64,000 nt of DNA from DASXAI01 sp963798445 (GTDB taxonomy: Bacteria > Actinomycetota > Acidimicrobiia > Acidimicrobiales > Ilumatobacteraceae). Of the stretch, positions 17,371 through 25,680 are shown piece by piece (the stretch's first letter is position 1; each line of letters starts with the position of its first letter). Position numbers and translations under genes: made by a program. Where the stretch lies: contig CAWCTH010000003.1 in NCBI GenBank assembly GCA_963798445.1, forward strand, positions 930,001 to 994,000, written 5' to 3'. The notes under the pieces were generated by a model, which was not told the DNA's origin, searched no databases, and saw only the letters and a program-made list of their open reading frames with translations.

Positions 17371-17430
17371 GCCAGGTCGTGGAGTGGCGTGCCAGGTCGT
17401 GGAGTGGCGTGCCAGGTCGTAGGGTGCCGG
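17371..17430. repeat. 20-bp tandem repeat, almost three copies
   Basis: The unit GCCAGGTCGTGGAGTGGCGT occurs at 17371-17390 and again without change at 17391-17410; a third copy at 17411-17430 is altered in its second half. The change in copy three creates TAGGGT (17420-17425), a -10-like box 8 bp before the start of the gene at 17434. The array lies between ku and that divergent gene and may be an operator. Confidence 0.75.
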
Positions 17431-17433
17431 GCC

Positions 17434-17994
17434 ATGGTTCTGCCCCGACCGACCGCGCCACGCATCCCTCCCCTCGCTGCCGGTGAGGGTGATGCCCAGA
17501 CCGCCGAACTGCTCGCCTCGATCGAGGGGGTGGGCGGCGCCAGCAACATCTTCACCACCCTCGTCCGCCATCCCGGCCTGTTCCGCAAGTGGTCGCCGTT
17601 CGGCGGCAAGCTCCTGTCCGGCAAGCTGCCGGCACGCGACCGGGAGCTGCTGATCCTGCGCACCGCATGGCACTGCCAGGCCGCCTACGAGTGGGGTCAG
17701 CACGTGCGCATCGCGCTGGCCTCAGGGATCACCGACGAGGAGGTCCAGCGGGTCAAGGCCGGCCTCGAGGCCGCCGGCTGGGACCCGTTCGACGCGGTGC
17801 TGATCCGGGCCGCTGACGAGCTGCACAAGGAGAGCTGCATCGCCGACGCCACCTGGGAGGCCCTCACCGACCGCTACGACACCCAGCAGCTCATCGAGGT
17901 GCCGATGGTGGTGGGGCACTACCACATGGTGGCGTACACGCTGAACTCGCTGGGCGTGCAACGGGAGCCTGGCGTGGTGGGCCTGGACGACTAG
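17434..17994 (+). CDS. Carboxymuconolactone decarboxylase / AhpD-like family protein
   Basis: 186-residue all-helical protein of the CMD/AhpD family. The core motif is RELLILRTAWHCQAAYEW followed by GQHVRIA: one Cys, a Glu and a His at the usual positions, but only a single Cys rather than the CxxC of true AhpD. A peroxidase-partner role is therefore less likely than a CMD-like reaction. The start at ATG 17434 is supported by the TAGGGT box formed in the third repeat copy. Substrate unknown. Confidence 0.83.
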   Translation: MVLPRPTAPRIPPLAAGEGDAQTAELLASIEGVGGASNIFTTLVRHPGLFRKWSPFGGKLLSGKLPARDRELLILRTAWHCQAAYEWGQHVRIALASGITDEEVQRVKAGLEAAGWDPFDAVLIRAADELHKESCIADATWEALTDRYDTQQLIEVPMVVGHYHMVAYTLNSLGVQREPGVVGLDD

Positions 17995-18001
17995 GCAGCC
18001 C

Positions 18002-18856
18002 TCAGGCCAGCACGGCGCGGGCCACCAGGTCGGTGCCGAAGGCGGTGAGGATGGCCAGGTAGAGCAGGCCCGTCGCCGCCATCACGGCCGAGTACTCGCG
18101 CTCTTTCAGCGCGGCGCGGGTGACGAAGGCCAACCCGATCGTGGTCACCGCGCAGGCCACCCAGAACCACCCGAGGGTGCCGTTCCAGCCGTCGTCGATG
18201 GAGCCCGTCAGCACGCTCACCATGCCGGTGGGCACGAGCAGCAGGATCACCTCGGCCGGCCACACCCACACGACCCAGTTGACGAGCTCGTTGAGCAATC
18301 GCCGGGGCAGGCCGGGCTGCACCAGGTACCAGTGACCGAGGAGCATGGCGTCGGTGACGACGCCCAGGAACGCCGCCCCGACCAGCGTGCGGGCCACGGC
18401 CAGGGCGCCGTTGCCACCCGAAGCCAGGCCTGCGGCCACCAGGCCGATGGCGCCGAGTACCGGCGCCAGCAGGTCCAGCCGGGGATCGAAGTCCTTCCCC
18501 GGGGCGGCCGCCGTGACGGCGACACCCCGGTCGATGCCGGTCATGGCCGCCACCCGCTCGCTGCGGCGGTCGTGCTCGGCCCGCTGGCCCGACACACCGG
18601 CGCCCTTGCGGGCGATCGAGACCCCGAGGGCGAACAGCGCCGACACCACGACGGCCAGCGACCCTGCCTCCCGCACGGGCACCGTGTCCAGCACGACTCC
18701 ACAGGCGAACGCACCGGCGGCCATGACGGCGAACACGCCGCGCAGGAGCCACCCGTAGCCCAGACCCACTTCGCGATGGCGCGTCGTGACCCACAGGAAG
18801 GCCAAGCCACCGGTGGCCCACTGCAGCAGCACCGTGGCGGCGTCGAGGTGGATCAC
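18002..18856 (-). CDS. Polytopic membrane protein of unknown function
   Basis: 284 residues with about eight hydrophobic helices and a hydrophilic loop around 85-130. Notable are LLGHWYLVQPGLPRRLLNE, with a His/Trp/Tyr cluster at a helix end, and VNWVVWVWPAEVILLLVP. I do not recognise the family. The buried His residues could ligate haem, as in some cytochrome-like membrane proteins, but this is only a suggestion. GTG 18856 is chosen because a TAACCT box lies 8 bp upstream. It is divergent from a lipoprotein gene. Confidence 0.7.
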   Translation of the reverse strand: MIHLDAATVLLQWATGGLAFLWVTTRHREVGLGYGWLLRGVFAVMAAGAFACGVVLDTVPVREAGSLAVVVSALFALGVSIARKGAGVSGQRAEHDRRSERVAAMTGIDRGVAVTAAAPGKDFDPRLDLLAPVLGAIGLVAAGLASGGNGALAVARTLVGAAFLGVVTDAMLLGHWYLVQPGLPRRLLNELVNWVVWVWPAEVILLLVPTGMVSVLTGSIDDGWNGTLGWFWVACAVTTIGLAFVTRAALKEREYSAVMAATGLLYLAILTAFGTDLVARAVLA

Positions 18857-18864
18857 AGCTGACG

Positions 18865-18870
18865 AGGTTA
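18865..18870 (-). promoter_or_regulatory. Candidate -10 box (TAACCT) for the membrane protein gene
   Basis: Minus-strand TAACCT ends 8 bp before GTG 18856, in the 62-bp divergent gap shared with the lipoprotein gene at 18919. Confidence 0.5.
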
Positions 18871-18904
18871 GGGGCGCGGCGGGGCCGGCACCGGTTGCCC
18901 CCGC

Positions 18905-18910
18905 TACCCT
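18905..18910 (+). promoter_or_regulatory. Candidate -10 box (TACCCT) for the lipoprotein gene
   Basis: TACCCT ends 8 bp before GTG 18919. It decides the start: an in-frame TTG further upstream would overlap this box. Confidence 0.5.
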
Positions 18911-18918
18911 CCGAGGCC

Positions 18919-19581
18919 GTGCTGACCCGCCGTCGTCGACTGCTGCTCGGCGGCATCGCCGTCGCCATGGGTCTGGCCGTCGCCGGGTGCGCCACCGGAC
19001 CCCGTCCCACCCTCCAGAAGTCCGACGCCGGGGTCGGCGCCGACCTCGGCGGGGCGACCGGAACGCCCAGTGGTGACGCCGGCGCCGATGGTGTGCTCAG
19101 CCTGCTCGAAGGCGTGGCCGCCACCCACTTCACCGCCACGTACCACATCACCCGCAAGCTGGGGCCTGAGGAGACCGACGCCACCGTGGTGCAGGACGGC
19201 GCCAGCCGCTCCATCACCGTCGGCGACGTCCGGTTCCTGCACACCGACGCCGACGAGACCTGCTCGGTGTCGTCGGCGTCGTGCGAGCCAGGCACCCTCG
19301 ACGCCCGCATCAGCGACTACAGCATCGGGTCGGCGTTCTGGTCGGCCAGTCCGGCCCGGGCCCTGCGGGTGGCCATGACCCGGCGCAGTGGCCCGCCGGT
19401 GGCCAGCACCCAGACCGTCGCCGGGCAGAGCGCCCAGTGCGTCGACGTCCCGGTGGGCGCCGGCGTGGAGCACTACTGCGCCACGACGCTCGGGCCGGTG
19501 GCGCGCTGGGACACGGCGGCGGTGGCGGTGGAGCTCACCGGCATCACCGAGTCGTCAGACGCCGCCGCCTTCCAGAGCTGA
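18919..19581 (+). CDS. Putative lipoprotein, unknown function
   Basis: 220 residues. The N-terminus has four Arg, a hydrophobic segment and a lipobox LAVAGC, so it is probably lipidated and anchored outside the membrane. The mature part begins with a Gly/Ala/Asp-rich linker (about 22-60). A beta-rich domain follows with THFTATYHITRKLG, paired cysteines (TCSVSSASC) and a second pair further on (QCVDV and HYCAT). The pattern resembles LppX/LprG-like or other actinobacterial surface lipoproteins, but I cannot name the family. Confidence 0.68.
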   Translation: MLTRRRRLLLGGIAVAMGLAVAGCATGPRPTLQKSDAGVGADLGGATGTPSGDAGADGVLSLLEGVAATHFTATYHITRKLGPEETDATVVQDGASRSITVGDVRFLHTDADETCSVSSASCEPGTLDARISDYSIGSAFWSASPARALRVAMTRRSGPPVASTQTVAGQSAQCVDVPVGAGVEHYCATTLGPVARWDTAAVAVELTGITESSDAAAFQS

Positions 19582-19587
19582 ACCGCC

Positions 19588-20682
19588 TCAGTCCACGACG
19601 GCGAGCTCGTGGGCGACGCGATTCATGGCGTCGGGGCCGGCGGCGGTGGCCACCACGATGTCCTCGAGGCGCATCCCCCACCGGCCTGGCGTGTAGATCC
19701 CCGGCTCCACGCTGAAGGCGTGACCGGGCTCGAGCGCCAGGGCGTTGCCGGCCACGATGTACGGGTCCTCGTGGGCCTCCATGCCGATGCCGTGACCGGT
19801 GCGATGGATGAACCGGTCGCCGAAGCCGCCGGCGTCGATGATGCGCCGGGCGGCGGCGTCGACCTCCTCGCACGGCGTGCCCACGACCGCCGCGGCGACC
19901 GCTGCCTGCTGCGCCTCGAGCAGCACGGCGTAGGCCTCGGCCACCTCGACCGACGGCTCCCCCACCGCCACCGTCCGGGTGATGTCGCTGCAGTAGCCGT
20001 CGAGGCGACCCCCGAAGTCGCACACCACGATGTCGCCCCGCTCGATGACCCGACCGCCGGCGTCGTGGTGCGGGCTGGCACCGTTGGGGCCGGATGCGAC
20101 GATGGCGAAATTGACCCGGTCGTGACCCTCGACCAGCAGCCGGCGCGACAGCTCGGCCGACACCGACGCCTCGGTGCGTCCGGCCAGGGAGATGGCTCCG
20201 CCCTGGAGCTGCGCGGCGACCCGATCGGCAGCGCCGCCGGCGGCGCGCAGCGCGGCGATCTCGGCCGCGTCCTTGCGCATCCGGATCGGGCTGACGACGC
20301 TGCTGGCGCGACGGAACGTGGTGGCCGGCATGGCGCTGAGCAGATCGACCAGGAAGCGGGCCCAGGTGTGGTCGCCGATGGCGGCCACCCCCGCGCCCTT
20401 GGCCAGACCGGCCACCAGCGCCACCGGATCATCGGTCTCGCTCCACGGCAGCACGGTGAACCCATCGGGCTGCTCCACGATGCGCGGCGCCTCCAGCCGG
20501 GGCACCACCAGCGTGGCGTCGCCGTCGCGCGGCAGCACCAGCATCGTCAGGCGCTCCAGCGGCATGGCCTCGTAGCCGGTGAAGTACGGGAGATCGGGCC
20601 CGACCGACAGCAGCACGACATCGACACCCTCGGCGACCATGGCGGCGCGGAGCCGTCCCATCCGATCGGTGTACACGTTCAT
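19588..20682 (-). CDS. M24 family Xaa-Pro-type metallopeptidase
   Basis: 364 residues: an N-terminal creatinase-like domain (GPDLPYFTGYEAMPLERLTM) and a C-terminal pita-bread domain with all five metal ligands, in CDFGGRLDGYCSDITR (two Asp), HRTGHGIGM (His), FSVEPGIY (Glu) and RLEDIVV (Glu). It probably cleaves X-Pro dipeptides or the N-terminus of X-Pro peptides in the cytosol. Its ATG overlaps the lipoyl synthase stop by 4 bp (ATGA), making it the last gene of the lpdA-sucB-lipBA operon. No functional link to lipoate is known. Confidence 0.9.
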   Translation of the reverse strand: MNVYTDRMGRLRAAMVAEGVDVVLLSVGPDLPYFTGYEAMPLERLTMLVLPRDGDATLVVPRLEAPRIVEQPDGFTVLPWSETDDPVALVAGLAKGAGVAAIGDHTWARFLVDLLSAMPATTFRRASSVVSPIRMRKDAAEIAALRAAGGAADRVAAQLQGGAISLAGRTEASVSAELSRRLLVEGHDRVNFAIVASGPNGASPHHDAGGRVIERGDIVVCDFGGRLDGYCSDITRTVAVGEPSVEVAEAYAVLLEAQQAAVAAAVVGTPCEEVDAAARRIIDAGGFGDRFIHRTGHGIGMEAHEDPYIVAGNALALEPGHAFSVEPGIYTPGRWGMRLEDIVVATAAGPDAMNRVAHELAVVD

Positions 20683-22358
20683 TGCGCCCTCCTCAACGTC
20701 ACCGGTGTGGCCGCCGCCGATGCCGCCTGGCGGGCGTGGTAGCTGGAGCGGGTGAGGGGCGAGGCCTCCACGTGGCCCAGCCCCAGGGCCTCACCCACCT
20801 GGGCCATGCGCTCGAACGTGGCCGGCTCCACCCAGCGGGCCACCGGCAGGTGGTGGGTCGTGGGCCGCAGGTACTGGCCGATCGTGACGATGTTCACACC
20901 GATGCCGGCCAGGTCGGCCAGCGCCCCTTCGACCTCGGCGTCGGTCTCCCCCATCCCGACGATGAGACCTGACTTCACCACCAGGCCGGCCTCCTTGGCC
21001 CGCGCCAGCACGCCGAGGCTGCGGGCGTAGCCCGCCGACGGCCGCACCGCCCGCTGCAGGCGGGCCACCGTCTCGAGGTTGTGGTTGAACACGTCGGGGC
21101 GGGCCTCGATCACCGTGTCGATGGCCGCCCGGTCGCCCTTCATGTCCGACACCAGCACCTCGACGGCACAGCCCGGAGCGTGCCGGCGGATGGCCCGCAC
21201 CACCTCGGCCACGTGAGCGGCGCCGCCGTCGTCCAGGTCGTCGCGCGCCACCATCGTGACCACCACGTGGGCCAGGCCCATCCGGGCGGCCGCCTCGGCG
21301 ACGCGTTCGGGCTCGCCGGCATCGGCGGACTCGGGGTGACGGGTGTCGACCAGGCAGAAACCGCACGCCCGGGTGCACCGCTCCCCCAGCACCATGAACG
21401 TGGCCGTGCCGTCGGCCCAGCACTCCGACAGGTTGGGGCAGCCCGCTTCCTCGCACACGGTGACGAGCTGGAGGTCGCGCATCGTCTTCTTGAGGCGCAG
21501 GACATCGGGGCCGTGACGGACGTGGGCCCGCAGCCAGTCGGGTTTGCGCTCGGCGATGGCCAGACCCTCGGCGACGCCCGCGTCGCGCAGGCGGGAGGTC
21601 AGCCTGACCGGCGCCCCCGGCCCCTGGCCCCGGCTGAACGCCGACAGATCGTCGGGCCGGTGCCGCCAGGCGACGTCTTGGCGCTCGACCGCGGCCTCGC
21701 TGGCATCGCCGGCGCCCCACGCGACGGCGGCGCGGGCGGCCACGGCGTCGACGACCTCGCGCATCGAGACGTCGACGCCCTCGGCCGCCAGTGAGGTCAC
21801 GGCCTTGCCGGCGATGCCGCAGGGCACGATGTGGCCGAACATGGCGAGGTCGGTCGACACGTTCAGGGCGAACCCGTGCATGGTGCGGCCGCGGCTCAGC
21901 TTCACCCCGATGGCGGCGATCTTGCGGGGGCGGGCGCCGTCGGGGTCCACCCACACGCCCGGGTACTGGCGGAGGCGCCCCGCGCCGGGCAGCCCCAGGT
22001 CGGCCAGCGTGTCGATGAGCACCTGCTCGACCGAGCGGACGTAGGCCACCGTGTCGGCCATGCCACTGGCCCCGGCGGGGCCTTTGCCGGGCCGGGTCAG
22101 GACCGGGTAGCCGACGAGCTGGCCCGGGCCGTGGAACGTGACGTCACCGCCCCGGTCGGTGGGCACGAGGTCGGCCCCGACGGAGGCCGGCGGCACGAGC
22201 ACGTTGCGGGGATCGGCCCGCACCCCCAGGGTGTAGACGGCCGGGTGCTCCAGCAGGAGGAGGTGCTGGCCGGTGCCGTGCCGGAACAGCGCCCGCTGCA
22301 GGTCGTAGGCCTCGCTGTAGGGGACCCGCCCCAACCACCGCACCCGTAGAGGAGTCAC
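20679..22358 (-). CDS. lipB-lipA: Fused octanoyltransferase-lipoyl synthase (LipB-LipA)
   Basis: One 559-residue frame carries both enzymes of de novo lipoate assembly. Residues 1-220 are LipB: RGGDVTFHGPGQLVGYP, catalytic Lys146 in RKIAAIGVKLSRG and catalytic Cys180 in HIVPCGI, so it can move octanoyl from ACP to the target lysine. After a linker (about 222-255) comes LipA. Its auxiliary cluster cysteines are C302, C307 and C313 in CEEAGCPNLSECW, its radical-SAM cluster is C328, C332 and C335 in CTRACGFC, and the closing RSSYHA motif is present. Nothing essential is missing. It starts 4 bp after sucB, whose product is its likely substrate. The fusion could channel the octanoylated intermediate (inference). 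Confidence 0.95.
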   Translation of the reverse strand: MTPLRVRWLGRVPYSEAYDLQRALFRHGTGQHLLLLEHPAVYTLGVRADPRNVLVPPASVGADLVPTDRGGDVTFHGPGQLVGYPVLTRPGKGPAGASGMADTVAYVRSVEQVLIDTLADLGLPGAGRLRQYPGVWVDPDGARPRKIAAIGVKLSRGRTMHGFALNVSTDLAMFGHIVPCGIAGKAVTSLAAEGVDVSMREVVDAVAARAAVAWGAGDASEAAVERQDVAWRHRPDDLSAFSRGQGPGAPVRLTSRLRDAGVAEGLAIAERKPDWLRAHVRHGPDVLRLKKTMRDLQLVTVCEEAGCPNLSECWADGTATFMVLGERCTRACGFCLVDTRHPESADAGEPERVAEAAARMGLAHVVVTMVARDDLDDGGAAHVAEVVRAIRRHAPGCAVEVLVSDMKGDRAAIDTVIEARPDVFNHNLETVARLQRAVRPSAGYARSLGVLARAKEAGLVVKSGLIVGMGETDAEVEGALADLAGIGVNIVTIGQYLRPTTHHLPVARWVEPATFERMAQVGEALGLGHVEASPLTRSSYHARQAASAAATPVTLRRAQ

Positions 22359-22362
22359 GTTC

Positions 22363-23772
22363 CTACAGCTCGGCGTCCCAGTCGCGCGTCTCCAGGATCT
22401 GCTTGACCCGCACCAGGAAGTTGGCGGCGTAGGCGCCGTCGAAGGCCCGGTGGTCCCAGCTCATGGCCAGGTTGCCGACGGAGTGGATGGCGATGCCCTC
22501 CTGGCCGTCGGGCAGCTCGACCACCACCGGCCGGCGCTTGATGGCATCGGTCGACAAGATGGCGACCTGGGGCTGGTTGATGATGGCGGCGGTCAGCACC
22601 GAGCCGGCCGAGCCGTTGTTGGAGATGGTGAACGTGCCGCCCTGGATCTCGTCGGGCGACAGGCGCCGGCTCTTGGCCCGTCCGGCGAGGTCGAAGATCT
22701 CGCGGGCGATGGCGCGGAGCCGCTTGGTGTCGGCATCGCGCACCACCGGTACGAGCAGCCCCTGATAGGCGAGATCGACGGCGATGCCCAGGTCGACGAA
22801 CTTGTGCAGGACGAGCTCGCCGTCGCCCACCGTGGCGTTGAGATGGGGGAACTCGCCCAGCGCGTCGATGACGGCCCGGCTGATGAACGGCAGGAACGTC
22901 AGGCTGAAGCCCTCCGTGGCCTTCCACTCCTCAGTCACTGCATTGCGGACCCGGTCGACGTTGGCGTAGTCGACCTCCACCACGCTGAACGCGTGGGCGC
23001 TGGTGGCCAGCGACATGAGCATGTGATCGCCCGTGAGGGTCCGGATCTTGGACAGCTTCACGCTCTCGTCGCGCTGGCCCGGCCGGGTGGCGGGCGCCGC
23101 CGGCGCACGGGTCGCCGCGGCGGGCGCCGGGGCCGCCGGAGCCGGGGCCGGGGCGGCGGGGGCGGCCGGCGCTGCTGGCCGGGCGGGAGCGGCTGCGGGC
23201 GCGTGCTCGATGTGGTTCACGACGTCGTCGCGGGTGATGCGACCGCCGGGACCGGTGCCCTGGATGTCCTCGGGCCGCAACCCGTGCTCGTTCACCAGCC
23301 GTCGCACCACCGGCGACAACAACCGGCTGGTGCCGTCGGCGGCGGGGCCGGCGGGTGCCGGGGCGGCCGGAGCCTCGGTGGCGGCGGGCGGTGGGGCGGC
23401 GGGCGGCGGGGGCGGGGCCGCGTCAGCCACTGGGGCGACGGCCGGCTCGGCCTCTGGCTCCGGCGCGGCCTCGGCCGGTGGCGCCGCGGGCGGGGCGGGC
23501 GGCGCGTCCGCCGGCGCGGCAGCAGCAGCGGGCGCGCCCGCGTCGCCGACGACGGCGATCACCTCGCCCACCTGCACCGTGTCACCCTCGTTGACCTTGA
23601 TCTCGGTCAGGGTGCCGGCAATGGGCGACGGCACCTCGGTGTCGACCTTGTCGGTCGACACCTCGAACAGGGGCTCGTCGGCCTTGACCTCATCGCCGAT
23701 CTGCTTGAACCACTTGGTGATGGTTCCCTCGGTGACGGTCTCACCGAGTTGGGGCATCGTGACGTCGGCCAT
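22363..23772 (-). CDS. sucB: Dihydrolipoamide acyltransferase E2 (2-oxoglutarate dehydrogenase type)
   Basis: Core subunit of a 2-oxoacid dehydrogenase complex. 469 residues: one lipoyl domain (1-80) with the lipoylated Lys in STDKVDTEVPSP, a long Ala/Pro linker (about 82-165), an E1/E3-binding domain with SPVVRRLVNEHGLRPEDIQG, another Ala/Pro linker, and a catalytic domain with the H-x3-D-G motif in SWDHRAFDG. The succinyltransferase assignment follows the N-terminal MPQLGETVTEGTITKW pattern, but a pyruvate or branched-chain complex is possible because no E1 gene is nearby. TGATG overlap with lpdA; 4 bp to lipBA. Confidence 0.9.
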   Translation of the reverse strand: MADVTMPQLGETVTEGTITKWFKQIGDEVKADEPLFEVSTDKVDTEVPSPIAGTLTEIKVNEGDTVQVGEVIAVVGDAGAPAAAAAPADAPPAPPAAPPAEAAPEPEAEPAVAPVADAAPPPPPAAPPPAATEAPAAPAPAGPAADGTSRLLSPVVRRLVNEHGLRPEDIQGTGPGGRITRDDVVNHIEHAPAAAPARPAAPAAPAAPAPAPAAPAPAAATRAPAAPATRPGQRDESVKLSKIRTLTGDHMLMSLATSAHAFSVVEVDYANVDRVRNAVTEEWKATEGFSLTFLPFISRAVIDALGEFPHLNATVGDGELVLHKFVDLGIAVDLAYQGLLVPVVRDADTKRLRAIAREIFDLAGRAKSRRLSPDEIQGGTFTISNNGSAGSVLTAAIINQPQVAILSTDAIKRRPVVVELPDGQEGIAIHSVGNLAMSWDHRAFDGAYAANFLVRVKQILETRDWDAEL

Positions 23773-25172
23773 CAGCCGTGGAGGCTCCTTCCCGTAAGGG
23801 CAATGATCGCCTCGCCGAACGCCTCGGACAGCGTCGGGTGGGGCTGGACGAACTCGGCCACCTCGTCCACGGTGGCTTCCCAGTTGACGGCGAGGTAGCC
23901 CTGGCCGAGCTGTTCGGTGACCCACGGGCCCACCATGTGCACGCCGAGCACGCGCCCGGCCTTGCCATCGGGGCCCTTCTCGGCGATGACCTTCACCAGA
24001 CCTTCGGTCTCCCCGATGATCTGGGCCCGGCTGTTGCCGCGGTAGGCGTCCTTGTGCGCCACCACGTCGAAGCCGGCGTCCTTGGCGGCCTCTTCCGAGT
24101 AGCCGGCGAAGGCGACTTCCGGGTGGCAGTAGATGGCCCACGGCACCTTGTCGTAGGCGACGGGGAAGGTCTCCTCGCCCAGCATGTCCTTCACCACCAT
24201 GATCGCCTCGGCGAAGCCCACGTGGGCCAGCTGAGGCCCGTCACGGATGTCGCCGATGGCGTACACCCCCGGCTCGCCCGTGCGGCAGCGGTCGTCGACC
24301 TCGACGAAGCCGCGGTCGGTGAGCTTCACCGCCGTGCCGGTGAGGCCGAGCAGGTCGGAGTACGGGCGTCGCCCGACCGACACGATGACGGCGTCGGCCT
24401 CGACCGGCTCGCCCCCCTCGACCAGCACCCTGGTGCCCGTGGCGGTGCGCTCGTGACCGACCACCTTGGTACCGGTGCGGATGGTGATGCCCCGCTTCTG
24501 GAAGGACCGCACGACGACGTTGGCCACGTCGACATCGCAGCCCGGCAGGATCTTGGGCAGGAACTCCAAGATGGTGACCTTGGCGCCGAGGTCGGAGAAG
24601 GTGGAGGCGAACTCGCACCCGATGGCCCCACCGCCGATCACGACCACGCTCTTGGGGACGTGATCGAGCATGAGCACCTCGTCGGAGGTGAGGATGACGG
24701 TGCCGTCGACGTCGAAGCCCGGGATGCTGCGCGCCGCCGACCCGGCCGCCAGTACGACGTGGGCGCCCTGGAGCGTGGCGGTCGAGCCGTCCGAGCCCTG
24801 CACCGTGACGGTGCGGTCGGCGCCCAGGGAACCGGAGCCGGTGTACACGTCGATCTTGCGCGCCTTCATCAACCCGGCGAGGCCCTTGTAGAGCCCGTCG
24901 ACGATGCGTTGCTTGCGCGCCTGGCTCACCGAGAAGTCGATGGTCGGTTGGCCGGCCTCGATCCCGAACTCCTTGGCCCCGGCGACGTGGCGGTACACCG
25001 ACGCCGTCTCCAGGAACTCCTTGGCAGGGATGCAGCCACGGTGGAGGCAGGTGCCGCCGACCTTGTCCTTCTCCACGCACGCCACCTTCAACCCGGCGCT
25101 GGCACCGTAGAGGGCGGCGGCGTAACCGCCCGGGCCACCGCCGATCACTACCAGGTCGTACTGCTCGGCCAT
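23772..25172 (-). CDS. lpdA: Dihydrolipoyl dehydrogenase (E3)
   Basis: FAD- and NAD-dependent enzyme that reoxidises dihydrolipoyl groups. 466 residues: N-terminal FAD motif VVIGGGPGGYAAALYGA, redox cysteines in GGTCLHRGCIPAKE, NAD motif VVVIGGGAIGCEFAS, the second FAD contact GVYAIGDIRDG and the C-terminal active-site HPTLSEAF. The start is MAEQYD at 25172 rather than an open extension upstream, because a TACCCT box sits 7 bp before it. First gene of the lpdA-sucB-lipBA-M24 operon. Confidence 0.95.
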   Translation of the reverse strand: MAEQYDLVVIGGGPGGYAAALYGASAGLKVACVEKDKVGGTCLHRGCIPAKEFLETASVYRHVAGAKEFGIEAGQPTIDFSVSQARKQRIVDGLYKGLAGLMKARKIDVYTGSGSLGADRTVTVQGSDGSTATLQGAHVVLAAGSAARSIPGFDVDGTVILTSDEVLMLDHVPKSVVVIGGGAIGCEFASTFSDLGAKVTILEFLPKILPGCDVDVANVVVRSFQKRGITIRTGTKVVGHERTATGTRVLVEGGEPVEADAVIVSVGRRPYSDLLGLTGTAVKLTDRGFVEVDDRCRTGEPGVYAIGDIRDGPQLAHVGFAEAIMVVKDMLGEETFPVAYDKVPWAIYCHPEVAFAGYSEEAAKDAGFDVVAHKDAYRGNSRAQIIGETEGLVKVIAEKGPDGKAGRVLGVHMVGPWVTEQLGQGYLAVNWEATVDEVAEFVQPHPTLSEAFGEAIIALTGRSLHG

Positions 25173-25177
25173 GGCGG

Positions 25178-25639
25178 TCAGGGTAGCGGCCGTTCCAGCT
25201 TCCACTGCCGTTGCACGCCGCCCGTGGCGAAGGCCACGTAGCGGTCGCCGTCACCCGACGGGAACGCGACCGCGCAGTCGACGGCCTGGCCCGCCTCGAC
25301 GGCCATGCCGGCGCACGCCTGACCGCCCCCCGACGGCACGGCGACCGGGGCCCGGGGTGCGACGTCGCCGGTCACCACCATCGACCACCCTGCTCCGGCA
25401 TCGGCGAGGCGGTCGTCGCTGTCGAGGTGGACCTGCACCACGACGACATCGCCCACCTCGGCGCTGCCGGCGACGGTCGCGGTGACCGGGCCGACCTGCT
25501 GGCTCTGCCCGGGCGCCAGGATGTCGGGCACGGTGAGCTCGTCCTTGTTCACCGCCAGCCTGACGAAGAACGCCCCGCCCGCGACCAGGATGGCCAAGCC
25601 GCAGGCGACGGCCAGCAGGATCAAGGTGCGGGTCTTCAC
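25178..25639 (-). CDS. Membrane-anchored extracytoplasmic protein, unknown function
   Basis: 153 residues with one N-terminal transmembrane helix (LILLAVACGLAILVAGGAFF) and a beta-rich domain outside the membrane. The domain has the pattern VTATVAGSAEVGDVVVVQVH, ending with two cysteines (GQACAGM and AVDCAV) that could pair. It resembles small DUF4352-like or immunoglobulin-like domains but I do not recognise it firmly. The end overlaps the lpdA -10 box, so it is probably separate from the operon. Confidence 0.6.
   Translation of the reverse strand: MKTRTLILLAVACGLAILVAGGAFFVRLAVNKDELTVPDILAPGQSQQVGPVTATVAGSAEVGDVVVVQVHLDSDDRLADAGAGWSMVVTGDVAPRAPVAVPSGGGQACAGMAVEAGQAVDCAVAFPSGDGDRYVAFATGGVQRQWKLERPLP
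25180..25185 (-). promoter_or_regulatory. Candidate -10 box (TACCCT) for the lpdA-sucB-lipBA operon
   Basis: Minus-strand TACCCT ends 7 bp before the lpdA ATG. It lies within the last codons and stop of the upstream gene. Confidence 0.5.
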
Positions 25640-25667
25640 GGGCGTTCGATGCTATGGGGGCCGGCGG

Positions 25668-25673
25668 TAGAAT
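25668..25673 (+). promoter_or_regulatory. Candidate -10 box (TAGAAT) for the OB-fold gene
   Basis: TAGAAT, the closest to consensus in this window, ends 7 bp before GTG 25681 and supports that start. Confidence 0.55.
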
Positions 25674-25680
25674 CCCGGGC

